Positions 1-9,385 of a stretch of DNA of 23,653 nt are shown piece by piece (position 1 is the stretch's first letter; the number at the start of each line of letters is the position of its first letter). The stretch covers positions 1-23,653 of the forward strand of contig JAITKZ010000077.1 of assembly GCA_031278115.1 (NCBI GenBank), in the 5' to 3' direction. The position numbers were made by a program, and so were the translations under genes. Source of the DNA: Endomicrobium sp. (GTDB taxonomy: Bacteria > Elusimicrobiota > Endomicrobiia > Endomicrobiales > Endomicrobiaceae). The notes under the pieces are model-generated. The model saw only the letters and a program-made list of their open reading frames with translations, did not search any database and was not told the DNA's origin.

Positions 1-2190
1 TTTGGTTTTAGTTTGAATGTGCTTTCTTTGATGTCCTTATCTCTTGCAGTAGGTTTATTGATTGACGACGCTATTGTTGTCCGCGAAAATATTTTCAGGC
101 ATTATGAAGAAGGCTCAAATCCTGTAAAATCGGCAATTGACGGCACTAATGAAGTTACTTTAGCTGTGATAGCCACAACAAGTACGGTTATAGCGGTATT
201 TTTGCCAGTTGCTTTTTTAAGTGGAATAATGGGTAGGTTTTTTAAAGAATTTGGATTAACTGTAGTTTTTGCGATGATCATTTCTGTTATAGATGCTTTG
301 ACAATAGCTCCTATGCTTTCTGCTTATATTATCCAAGACCACGGTGCGGCTAAAACGCCAAAAAAATCAAAATTAGGAGAAGTTAGAGCAATAATTGTAA
401 AAATTTTTAGGCGTCTGACTGTGGATTGGTTTAATGTGGTTTTTTCATTTTGCGAGACCCTATATAAAGCTCTTATAACGTTTATAGTCAAGAAAAATAT
501 TCTAAGCGTTCCTTTTAATTTTGCAGGGAAACAAAGGCATTTTATAGTCAGCTGGAAATTTGCGACATTAGCTATATCTTTTTTAATTTTCATTTCTACA
601 ATAGGAGTAGCTAAAAAGTTTTTAAAAACAACTTTTATGCCCGCTTCTGAATGGGGTGAATTTAATATAAATCTTACAGCTCGTCCCGGAACTTCTCTAG
701 ATCAAATGGATAGGTATGCCAAAGAGATAGAAATTATAATTATGAACGAGCCTAACATTGAACTTGTTTCTTCAACGGTGGGTTCTGGCAATATGTTTTC
801 TAATCTTTCAAATGAGGCAAGTGTTTATGTTAAAATGATTCCTAACAATTCTAAAGGTGGACTTATTACAAAGTTGTTTAGTAAAAAAGAAAAAGATGAA
901 AGTGCAGCTAAAAGAACTTTTACCACCTCGGGAATGAAAGATTATTTTAGAAAAATTTTAAATGATAAGTACGGTGGCAAATTGGAAATTTCAATAGTAA
1001 GGCAGTCTTTAGGCGGAGGAAATAATAGTGAGTTTGTTGTAGAGCTTAGAGGCGCAGATATTGATGTATTATATGATGCGGCGCAAGAACTTATAAATAG
1101 GTATAAAAATATACCGAAATTTGTTGATATACATTCCAATTATAAGCTCGGAAAACCTGAAGTCCGCTTTGAGATGGATGCTAAGAAAATGGAACATTAT
1201 GGCGTAAGTTCAGTAGTTGTCGGAAACGAAGTAAGGTCCATGATTGACGGTGCTTTAGCCGGAAAATTTAGAAAACACGGGCTTGAGTACGATATAAGAG
1301 TTCAATACGAAGATAGTGAAAAAGATATTGCCAAGACTTTTGAGTCTATATATGTAAATAATGTTAATAATAAACTTATAAGGCTTAGAAATGTAGCTTA
1401 TGCAGACTTGTCGGCAGGTCCAACGCAGATATTTAGAAAAGATAGAACTCGATACGTTACTGTTGAAGGAAATGTTGCTTCAGGCGGGGCTATAGGCGAA
1501 ATACAAAAAGACGCCGTAAGGATATTTAACGAATTTAAGTCCGAGCCTCAAAATTTTGATAAGTATAAAAATATAATTTTGAATTTATCAGGTAATGCCG
1601 AAGATATGAAAGATATGTTTGTGAGCATAATAATAGCCGGTGTTTTGTCAATAATATTTATATTTATGGTTCTTGCAAGCTTGTACGAATCTGTTATAAC
1701 GCCCTTTACAATTATGATGGCTCTTCCTCTTGCAATTATTGGTGGAATTATAGCTTTATTAATGTCCAGTCAACCTATAGATATGTTTACAATGATAGGC
1801 ATGATAATGCTGCTTGGTATCGTGGCAAAGAATTCTATTCTCTTGGTTGACTATGCTCAACAGCAAATGAGAGTTGGATTAGATATAGACGATTCAATAA
1901 TAAAAGCTGGGATCATAAGGCTTCGCCCGATACTCATGACTTCTTTTGCTTTAATTGCTGGCATGCTCCCTACAGCTTTGGGGCTTAGCGAAGTAGGTCA
2001 TTTTAGAAGAGGTATGGGTATTGTTATTATCGGCGGAGTAGTAAGCTCTACAGTACTTACGCTGATAGTAATCCCATCAATATTTGAATATATGGATAAA
2101 ATTAGACACTTCTTGCGTAAAATTACGGGGAGACCTGATAAGAGAATGGTTGACTATAGTGACGCGCAGTTGAAAGAAAAATGTTTATAA
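1..2190 (+). CDS. RND family efflux transporter permease subunit (AcrB/HAE1-like), 5' truncated
   Basis: This is the C-terminal 729 residues of a proton-driven inner-membrane multidrug-type exporter; the reading frame is open at base 1, so the true start lies outside the window. The fragment opens in the region equivalent to transmembrane helix 4, with GLLIDDAIVVREN and its adjacent Asp pair (codons 64-69). The second half has LLGIVAKNSILLVDYA, with the helix-10 Lys at 1828-1830. Together these form the proton-relay residues of RND pumps. The periplasmic part begins after a hydrophobic helix near residues 190-205, with FMPASEWGEFNI, and a final group of helices spans about residues 540-705. 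Substrate cannot be read from sequence. It needs a periplasmic adaptor and an outer-membrane channel, presumably encoded upstream. The frame is intact to the stop, unlike the block that follows. Confidence 0.93.
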   Translation, partial: FGFSLNVLSLMSLSLAVGLLIDDAIVVRENIFRHYEEGSNPVKSAIDGTNEVTLAVIATTSTVIAVFLPVAFLSGIMGRFFKEFGLTVVFAMIISVIDALTIAPMLSAYIIQDHGAAKTPKKSKLGEVRAIIVKIFRRLTVDWFNVVFSFCETLYKALITFIVKKNILSVPFNFAGKQRHFIVSWKFATLAISFLIFISTIGVAKKFLKTTFMPASEWGEFNINLTARPGTSLDQMDRYAKEIEIIIMNEPNIELVSSTVGSGNMFSNLSNEASVYVKMIPNNSKGGLITKLFSKKEKDESAAKRTFTTSGMKDYFRKILNDKYGGKLEISIVRQSLGGGNNSEFVVELRGADIDVLYDAAQELINRYKNIPKFVDIHSNYKLGKPEVRFEMDAKKMEHYGVSSVVVGNEVRSMIDGALAGKFRKHGLEYDIRVQYEDSEKDIAKTFESIYVNNVNNKLIRLRNVAYADLSAGPTQIFRKDRTRYVTVEGNVASGGAIGEIQKDAVRIFNEFKSEPQNFDKYKNIILNLSGNAEDMKDMFVSIIIAGVLSIIFIFMVLASLYESVITPFTIMMALPLAIIGGIIALLMSSQPIDMFTMIGMIMLLGIVAKNSILLVDYAQQQMRVGLDIDDSIIKAGIIRLRPILMTSFALIAGMLPTALGLSEVGHFRRGMGIVIIGGVVSSTVLTLIVIPSIFEYMDKIRHFLRKITGRPDKRMVDYSDAQLKEKCL

Positions 2191-2207
2191 CTGCGGTAAA
2201 ATTATTT

Positions 2208-2236
2208 TTGACTTTTGCAAATTAGTAATATACAAT
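2208..2236 (+). promoter_or_regulatory. Sigma70-type promoter candidate upstream of the small membrane protein gene
   Basis: A TTGACT hexamer at 2208-2213 is followed after 17 bp by TACAAT at 2231-2236, close to the consensus -35 and -10 boxes with ideal spacing. It lies just after the RND stop codon and would give a leader of about 130 nt before the GTG at 2373. The same -10 hexamer and spacing recur at 19009-19037. In AT-rich DNA such matches also arise by chance. Confidence 0.5.
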
Positions 2237-2372
2237 ACAGATAGGTTTTTCCTTGTCGCTGTTGTATTTTCTTTCTATCGTCCCGACTGATTTTTTTTGA
2301 CTGTCCGAATACGCTGTTTCTTTTTGTTGATGTTCCAAGCCGCTCTTTCATAATAAGCTTTAAGGAGTTGAG

Positions 2373-2979
2373 GTGAGCGTCAAAAGGAATTTATTCAACT
2401 TTGAGGAATTTAAAGAATTTTCTTCCGTCAAAAAGAAAATATGTGCACTTCTCGTTCTTGTTTGTATAAGCGTAAACGGCTTTTCTTTAAGTACCATTAA
2501 CATCGGCAAAGGCAGTTTTATTTTTGTTGTCGGTATAGTGGGTCATAATGTTGCCTCAAATCTGTTTAAGAGTTGCAACGATTCTATAATAATACTTTCC
2601 TGTAAAGTTCTAAAAGATATTCAAAAACTTTTATTTTCAATTCAAACCGTAGATATTAGCGATCATTCTGGAAGAAAGTCAGAAAAAAAAGTCAAAAAAT
2701 ACTAAAGAAGATAATAATTCGCTATCAGTAATAAATGTCAATTCTCTTTCTAATGCAAAGAAAATAATTGCGTTTGTTTCAGGCAAGGCTTGTTGCGTTT
2801 TTATGTCAATTGTAAAGTTGTTTAGGCTATATATGAATTGTAAAATAATTCCAAAGTTTTTAACGCATGAAATTATATTGTTGTCATTTATGATATTCAT
2901 TTTCGCTCTAAGACGCAGAAAACTTGTGGCGGACGTATATTTATTTAGGTTGAAAAACAAAAAACTCGGCATAGGTTAA
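2373..2979 (+). pseudogene. Small membrane protein of unknown function, frameshifted at an A8 tract
   Basis: Translation starts at a GTG with AAGGAG at 2362-2367, five bases upstream. The first frame gives 110 residues ending at 2705. The next frame is open from about 2653 to a TAA at 2977-2979. Removing one A from the run of eight at 2683-2690 joins the frames into a protein of about 201 residues. It has an N-terminal hydrophobic segment (about residues 22-40, signal-like, after a KKK), further moderately hydrophobic stretches, and a C-terminal membrane helix (LLSFMIFIFALRRR) followed by a basic tail. I recognise no family. It sits directly before the giant gene and has its own terminator. 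It may be a dead gene, or may be read by slippage at the A8 run. Confidence 0.6.
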
Positions 2980-2998
2980 ATGCCGAGTTTTTTGTTTT
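2961..2998 (+). terminator. Intrinsic terminator overlapping the stop codon of the small membrane protein gene
   Basis: The 12-bp arm 2961-2972 (AAAACTCGGCAT) pairs perfectly with 2980-2991 (ATGCCGAGTTTT) around a 7-nt loop that contains the TAA stop. The stem is followed by a T-rich run to 3000. It separates the small upstream gene from the giant gene, which must then have its own promoter in the 50 or so bases before 3052. Confidence 0.85.
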
Positions 2999-3051
2999 TT
3001 ACAATGGAATCTAAATATTAAAAATAAAAAAAGGCTAACAGAGGATTTTTC

Positions 3052-4227
3052 ATGAACCTAAAGTCAAAAATTGCAGGGTATTTTAAAACATATTGGAAAA
3101 ATAATGTTCTTTTAAAGAGCATAGCTGTTGTTGTAACTGTATGCTTTTTAATAAATATATCCAATTTGCCTGCTTTTGCAAAAGATAGAGACGACGAGCT
3201 ACTTAAAAAAAGAATAAAAAACCAAGAAACAAATTCTGGAGTTCTGTATCAGGGAGATCAAACATATGGCTCCGTGTCATATATGCAGTTTTTACAGGAT
3301 AATACCAAAGTTGATGATAACGACGTTATATCAGTTAAAAATAAAAACGGCAGATTTGAAGCTAAAGGATACTGGGACCCACAAACTCAACAAGCCATGA
3401 CAGTAGGCGGAGATGGGAAGTATGTCTATAATGAGACTTACACAAGAGTAGTAAAAAAAATTAAGGGTATAGAAAACGAAGCAGCTCAACAAGATGTTTC
3501 AACACAGTATCCTCAAGAAGTTGCGCAAGCAAAGACACAAACAGATGCAGCAGCAGTGGTTAAATCTGAAATTAAAAATGAACAACAAAAAGACGAAGCC
3601 GTAAAAACCGAGCAACAGATCTCTTCAACTGAAAGCGATATAAAGAAAATAGAACAAGCAGATCGTCAGACTGAACAGAAAGCTATACCGAAGACTGTTG
3701 TTGAGCCTGTAGATACCGTTGTTTCCGATAATGATAAAGCGACAACTCCAAATAAACCCGAAGGCGATGATATTATTGATAATAAACCTGATGTTAAAAC
3801 TGGGCAAAACATTGGTCCCCAAGATGAAAAATATAATGAAGTTCTTAATAATTTAACGCGGGAAACGGGGCTAAGTAAGGAAAAAATAGAAATAGAATTT
3901 GCAAAACTTACTGATGAACAGAGAGAAAATGTAATAAGCGCTTTATACAACTTATACCGCAATAATCAGAACATTGTTTATTGTGCGGCCGATGCCTTGG
4001 GAAACGTTTTGAATCAGATAGGGTCGGGAGCGCTAGCAATTCTTGCTTTTGGTTTGATAATTGCTGACGCGGTAGCAGGTTTGTTTACAGAAAATAATAA
4101 AGGCTTAATAAGTGGTACCTCTAGTCAATTATACATAAGTGCAAAAGCTTTGCAGACTGTGCTTGCAAAGTATGAAAAGATTACAATGGGTATACGGCTA
4201 CAATTGATGATATTGTTAATGGATTAG
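3052..4227 (+). pseudogene. Giant gene piece 1: signal/anchor, Q/K/E-rich linker and Cys half of a C39-like peptidase
   Basis: This piece has 391 residues, authentic to about residue 377; the rest is out-of-frame tail. A basic N-terminus precedes a hydrophobic segment at residues 22-40, followed by PAFAKD, which resembles a signal peptidase I site (A-F-A). Residues 45-140 are polar with aromatic Gly-rich patches. Residues 140-260 are low complexity, rich in Gln, Lys, Glu, Thr and Asp, and look like a flexible linker. From about residue 265 a helical stretch leads to VYCAADALGNVL, with Cys311 (3982-3984) at the catalytic position of peptidase C39-like domains. A hydrophobic segment follows (ALAILAFGLIIADAVAGLF). 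The frame is lost near 4183. The rejoined reading there is KYEKIT then NGYTATIDDIVNGL. Confidence 0.75.
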
Positions 4228-4410
4228 GACTTGGCGAATCTGTAATAGTACATGTAGGTGGGAGTCATTTTATAACTGTTAGTAAAAATGAAGATGGAAC
4301 ATTTACACTGTCTGACATAAACAGACCTGATAAAAAAGTAAATTTAGGCTCTGCAGAAGAATTAAATGCTTTATTAAGCGTATATTTCCAAGGTAATACT
4401 TCAACAACAG
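3940..4410 (+). other. Peptidase C39-like domain split by a frameshift
   Basis: Cys311 is in frame 1 (VYCAADALGNVL, 3982-3984). About 95 codons later in frame 3 come VHVGGSHFITV, with the His codon at 4266-4268, and TFTLSDINRP, with the Asp at 4314-4316. Cys, a His in a GxHF[IV]xV strand, and an Asp a few residues after a second strand are the catalytic layout of C39-type papain-fold peptidases, known from bacteriocin exporters and many secreted proteins. The helix before the His (TIDDIVNGLGLGE) also fits. The single-base loss near 4183 separates the Cys from the His/Asp half, so no active enzyme is made without frame restoration. The assignment rests on motif order only; a non-catalytic relative is possible. 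Confidence 0.65.
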
Positions 4411-7400
4411 TTCTTGCAAAATCAAATACTATCTTTACCTACAATAAGATGCTGTCGGATTTGTCTAAGATAATAGGAGCAACAAATTACAATGAATTAT
4501 TGACAGATCCTGCAAAAGCTGCAGCCTTTTATTTAGAGCATGGAGATAAATCTTACAATGAACTCATGAAGCTAATGTTTGGATCAAATGCAACGTTGAC
4601 ACATGAGCAGTCTATAGCGTTTGCCGAAACTTATAAAATATTTTTAGATCAATCTATTAAAGGGTTAAGTAAAAAAGTAAGCGAAAATAAAGCGGGAGAT
4701 ATTCAAAGCGATATAGACAAATTAAATGACGAAATAAAAAATTTAGAAGCAAGTATAGCTTCTGAAAGCGATGATAAAAAGAAAAAAAATCTGCAAAGCC
4801 AATTAGATGCTAAACGTGGACAACTTGCGCAAAAACAAGCCGCATTGCCCGCAGGAAGAGAAGAGCAGCAAAAACTTTTAGCATTATTGGGAGATGCCGC
4901 GTATGCCTTGGCTGTAATTCAAAAAGTTCAAAATATTTTAAGCGATCCAAGATATAATCCCGTCGGCGGACCTGGCGCAATAATTAGCGGGGAAATTGGT
5001 CAGGTTTTAGTACCAAGCATTCCTATTGACGTTTCGGGAAAAGATTTGCCTGCAGGTGAGTATTATTTGGTAATTACTGTTACCGCAAGCTATGCTGGTA
5101 CTAGAGAAATTCAGTATGGCGGAGCAAATGACAAAAAGGATATTCCTCAGTATAAAGTGGCTAAAAACGATCTGGGCTATTCAGTAAGCACAATTGAAGG
5201 TTGCACTGTAACTTTATCTGACGGGAGCCAATATAAAGTATTTGGAGTGCATGGCGAGTTTCAAGGGCAACAAGTTATATTCCAGTATGACGGCTACTAT
5301 CAAGAAAGTACAGGCAAATTTTATATGTCGTCCACAGCTAACATTTATTTAATGGATGACAAAGGATCGGTTTATCAAAAAAAAGACGATCCTAGCGCAA
5401 GTCCGACATCAAGCGGTAAATATGGCGATGTTGCTCCAGATCGCGATAACTGGAGTCGCGGCGTTATCACGGAAGACGATAACGGTTACAGAATAAGCGG
5501 AGCAGGCAGTAGAATAACTATAAGAAAAAATGCGGCTTCTGGAGAGTGGAAAGCGGTCATTGTCGGAATTGGAACTGACGCTCTTGCCGGATCTAACTTA
5601 AAGCTTGGTGCCAAAGATAAATTTGGTAAGGATAACAGCGTTTATATTGAAGTAAAAGCCGGTAAAATGACTTATGCCGGGAGCTACTGGGCTGTTTCTG
5701 ACGGAATGTCTTGGAAGTTTGATTCAAGAACTACTCAAGCACAAGCTGAAGCCTATGTCACCACTATTTTAAGCAATCAGTTGGGGGCGGACAAGAATAA
5801 GGACTTTGTAGAAAACGTAAAGCTTATAAGTGGTGACATAGATATAAACACAATATTTTACGGTGTTCCTTTTTCAGCACTAACTATTATGCACGAATGT
5901 CATCTTGAATTTAGCGTTGAGTTGAAGAAAGGATATGTCTATGACGCTACGTCGCAAGGAGATATTTACAAAGCTACTTTTGAACAAGATACTATTGTCA
6001 CAATAAAAGAGAAAGATTCCATTTTAAAATATATTGCTACTAGCGCGGTAGCGATATCAGTTGAGTTGCCCGATGGGTGGAAATTTGAAAATGGAAGTAC
6101 ATCTATGAATGGTGTAGTTATAAATGCAGGACAAGAAATAAGTTTAGGAAGCGTATTATTTAATAAAAAAATTAGCATCCAAAATACTGAGGATCTTGAG
6201 GTTGTTATAGGTTATGAAGAAAGATCAGATGGTTCAAAAGATGATGATGGTAATCCAAGGCTGGATTATAGTAAACCGATAACAACAAAAATAGGTAAAG
6301 GAAAATTAAAAGTAACTGGCAACGCTGATAGCGATTATATTACTAATACCACTATATATATAAATTTTACTGATAAAGGATGGGACGTTCTTGATGGCAC
6401 ATCTAATTTTTATTGGGAATCAGGAGCTAAGCTGAATTTAACAAGAATAAAGGAAAAAGATGGAAAAATAACTTACAGAATGTCTATTGTCAAGGGAGAT
6501 CTTTATGTTAAAGATCTAAACGGGGTTCATGTTCCTAAAGGCGATGGCGGCGATAAAGCTAAACCTAAATATAAAGGACCTACGTTTAAGGGGAAAGTCG
6601 GGTCAGCTTCAAGCGACGGCAATGGCGGTTATATTTACGGCGACATTACTGGTGTTTTTAAAGGAGTTTCCGGAGTAGGGCTTACAAAGGATGGCTTAGG
6701 AAGTTATCTATATGCTCCAGGATCCGAACTTGAAGCGCGTTCGTATGCTCCAGATGGAACGAAATCAAAATATGCATTTTATGTAAAAGATGATGGAAGT
6801 ATTAAGCAAATAGGCGTGAAGTGGTACGACAAACTTTGGGGAGCCATAAAAGCTATTTTCAAAATAATACTTTCTGTTGTGTTTGTTTTTGTATTAGCGC
6901 CGCTTGTATTGGCTTTTCTACCTTTATTGCTGCCTATTGCGGGCGTAGCTCTTGGTCTTTCTTTCGGGCTGGCTAAAAATAAAACTTTAGATTTCTTTAA
7001 AAAGACTATCGGCAATATTTTTAAAGATTGGTTTGCAAGTATATATGACGATTGGAATCTAAGAGAAGGCCCCAACCATAATACCGAAACGGCTTGGAAA
7101 GGCGGTTTGGCTATGGTTTCTGCTGGATTTATGGCTATAGTTACTGCAGCTATTGCAATAGCGTCTATAATAGCAGCTATCCCAAGCGGAGGTATGAGCA
7201 TTGCTGGAGGAGTAGCTGCTATTGTAGGTATGGTCAGTGCAATTGCAGGCGCAATACAGGTCGGTCAAATGGCATATCAAGCTGTTCTTGCTCTTTCATA
7301 TGGAGATTTAAAGAATGGTTTTCTAATGTTGGGCATGTCGATACTCTTAGGAGTAATTACAGTTCTTGGCGCAAGAGGTGTAGGAAGCGCTATATCAAAA

Positions 7401-8528
7401 GGGCTTGAATCGGTTGCATTTGTGCTTAAGTCAGCTGCTGTCGGTTCTGTCGCGGGATTGGCTGTCGGTGCGGGCGTGGGGGCTTTAGGGAATTATATCG
7501 CTCATGGTATTATGACAGGGGAATGGAGCGGAGAAGGTGCCGCTAAGGCAGCAGGCGAAGGAGCTATTAGTGGCGCAATAGCAGGGTTTTTTGCCGGTGC
7601 AAGCATGGGCATAAATATTGCTTCTTCAATTGTCAAACAGGCTGCCAGAGAAACTGCTCAGGCAGCTGCCAAAGGGGCAGCTCAAGGAGCTACAGAAGGA
7701 GTTGCTGGCGGAACAACACAAGCAGCTGCCCGAGGTGTTACCACTGTAGCCGCGGAAGCTACAAGTCAAGCTGTGGGCAGTGCTGTTGGAGTTGGAGCGG
7801 AAGCTACAGCTGAGGCTGCAGGTAAAACTGTAGGCAGCGTGCTGGCTCAAGAAGCGGCACAAGGCGTCAGCGTTTCTTTTAGTGAAGGCGTTTCATTGCT
7901 TGGTAGATCAGTTAAGGAATTTTTTGTAGGTGTAAGTTTTGTGCCTTTTGAAGGCATTAAATCCGCAGTAATAAATGTAGGTCGTGCGATTTCACATGCT
8001 TTCAGCGTTATTTTTAAAGTAGTGTCAATGGCGCTTGATTTGTATATATCATATCAAGCTGCAAACACTATGGTGGATGCTATAAGAAAAGGTGATGAAG
8101 ATTCAATAAAACAGTTTTTCTCTGCTGCTTGGACTTTAATTTCTATAAATCTTATAGCTCCTTTTATGGTAGGGCAATCTGGAATACAAAGCAAGAGAGA
8201 TATGATAGAAGTCGCAAAGGCTGAAGTTAATACTGAACAGATGGAAAAAATTGTCCAAACCCCTACAGATGCAATCAACAAAATGAGCAGAATAACAACT
8301 GCTAAAGCAGAACTAGGGACAATGTTTAGCAATGGCGCTTGGCTTGGCAACATTGGCACGGGAGTTGTTGGTGCAGGATTAGGATTAGCGGCTGTATATC
8401 TTATTGCATGGGCTACTAAGGGTGAAGATGAGGAACTTCATGTAAGTTGGAAAGAAAATAGTAGCTGGAGTGACTATTGGTTTTGCGGCTGGCTTCATTG
8501 CGAATGCTTTCTCTCGTTTATTTGGTGA
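4176..8528 (+). pseudogene. Giant gene piece 2: His/Asp half of C39-like domain, coiled coil, beta-rich region and Ala/Gly-rich hydrophobic segments
   Basis: The frame is open from 4176. The ATG at 4449 often chosen as its start has no ribosome binding site and lies inside the protein. After the C39 half, 4449-4680 is helical. About 4680-4870 is a coiled coil (KLNDEIKNLEAS and a following KKNLQSQLDAKRGQLAQKQ). About 4990-6800 is a long beta-rich region with many Gly, Asp, Thr and Tyr residues, like tandem extracellular beta domains. From 6833 come very hydrophobic segments at about 6833-6985, 7101-7297, 7317-7395, 7420-7512 and 7560-7635, rich in GxxxG/AxxxA spacing. A roughly 75-residue Ala/Gly/Thr stretch (7636-7860) follows, then further amphipathic helices. 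The authentic frame ends near 8445; the last 27 or so residues are out of frame. Confidence 0.72.
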
Positions 8529-8588
8529 TTCTAGCATTGGAGCTAAGATAATTAATTCAATCAAAAGTACTTTTTCTCCTCTAATATG
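8446..8588 (+). pseudogene. Giant gene piece 3: short bridge in a third frame, Gly/Ala hydrophobic
   Basis: Between the breaks at about 8445 and 8583 the coding sense is in frame 1. It reads VGKKIVAGVTIGFAAGFIAN and continues as AFSRLFGDSSIGAKII to a TGA at 8587-8589. It is hydrophobic and Gly/Ala-rich like the segments on both sides. One extra base near 8445 enters this frame and one missing base near 8583 leaves it, so the two lesions compensate. The piece is too short to be called a gene on its own. Confidence 0.5.
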
Positions 8589-9338
8589 AACTTATTAAAA
8601 GTATGGGGTTCCGGAATAGCCAGCGCTCTTATAGGAGCGGACCTTGTACCTTTGATGGCATGGTTATTTGCAGATAATGGCAAGGAAGAAGATGAACCAA
8701 ATTACGGTCAACTTGCCTTGATAGGTGCAGGCGTAGGGTTGATAGTCGGATTAGGTTTCGGCGGTAGCTGGATAAATGGTAAGTATGAGAATTTAGGAGG
8801 AAGAATAAAAGCTTCTCTGTTTGGAAATTTAAGCGAAGCAGAAGCTGGACAACTACCTCTACTTGCTCGCTATGAAATGCCTATTGCAGTAAATTCTCTG
8901 AAAGTGTCTATAAACATGTCTATTATGAGCACCAGACTTAGTTTTGGGTCCGCGATACTAAATAAGTTCTTGTCTTCAATAGGATTAGGTCATCTTATTA
9001 GTTCAGATGGACCATTGGGGATTATAGACAAAATTACAGGGCTTGGAATATTGAAAAAAAGCGAAATTTTATCCAAGAAAAATTTCAGCCAAGAATCTAT
9101 GAATGATATTTTCAATCAAAGTTTTGACCAGATGATGAATCCTCAGACTAAAGTTTTTTCATTATTTATTGTAGTATTGCAACCTATACTGACTCCTGCG
9201 CTTCTGAGTTCTCTTTTTCTAGGTACAGTTATGTCGCCTATAGCGTCTGCAGGGACCTCAGCGGTTATGCAGCAAAATGAAGCCATAAGATATCTATATG
9301 AAAATGGTGTAAAAGAAAGCGGCACAGCTGCTTGCTAA
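8586..9338 (+). pseudogene. Giant gene piece 4: hydrophobic glycine-rich segments
   Basis: This 250-residue piece is in the same frame as piece 2. Its first ATG lacks a ribosome binding site. Hydrophobic stretches include the first 25 residues (GSGIASALIGADLVPLMAWL), LALIGAGVGLIVGLGFGG (about residues 41-58) and a C-terminal pair around LFIVVLQPILTPALLSSLFL and GTVMSPIASAG. Between them is an amphipathic helical stretch. It continues the membrane-prone region of piece 2 and suggests several bilayer-spanning or pore-type helices. It ends at stop codons created inside the repeat-flanked insertion that starts at 9320. No family is recognised. Confidence 0.6.
9284..9319 (+). repeat. 36-bp direct repeat, copy 1
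   Basis: The 36 bases at 9284-9319 recur identically at 9350-9385, offset 66 bp (22 codons). In the giant gene's frame this copy encodes IRYLYENGVKE. The 30 bases between the copies (9320-9349) carry stop codons in that frame. Confidence 0.95.
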
Positions 9339-9349
9339 AGAAGGTGATT

Positions 9350-9385
9350 CATAAGATATCTATATGAAAATGGTGTAAAAGAAAG
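9350..9385 (+). repeat. 36-bp direct repeat, copy 2
   Basis: This copy is identical to 9284-9319 and again encodes IRYLYENGVKE in the giant gene's frame, continuing without a break into the next piece. Deleting one repeat unit plus the spacer (66 bp) would restore a continuous frame across this break. Confidence 0.95.

Noticed and set aside
2992..3021. Possible promoter (TTGTTT and TATTAA, 18 bp apart) for the giant gene
   Set aside because: The hexamers are weak, overlap the terminator's T run, and such matches are common in AT-rich DNA. The giant gene needs a promoter near here but I cannot fix it.
4183..4183. Programmed ribosomal frameshift at the first break
   Set aside because: No slippery heptamer or downstream pseudoknot is evident at ACAATGGG, and the same gene has seven other lesions.
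7094..7862. Overlapping plus- and minus-strand ORFs rich in Cys, Ser, Tyr and Arg (7094-7408 plus; 7059-7280, 6779-7201 and 7626-7862 minus)
   Set aside because: Out-of-frame readings of the Ala/Gly-rich codons (GCN, GGN) in the giant gene; composition is an artefact.
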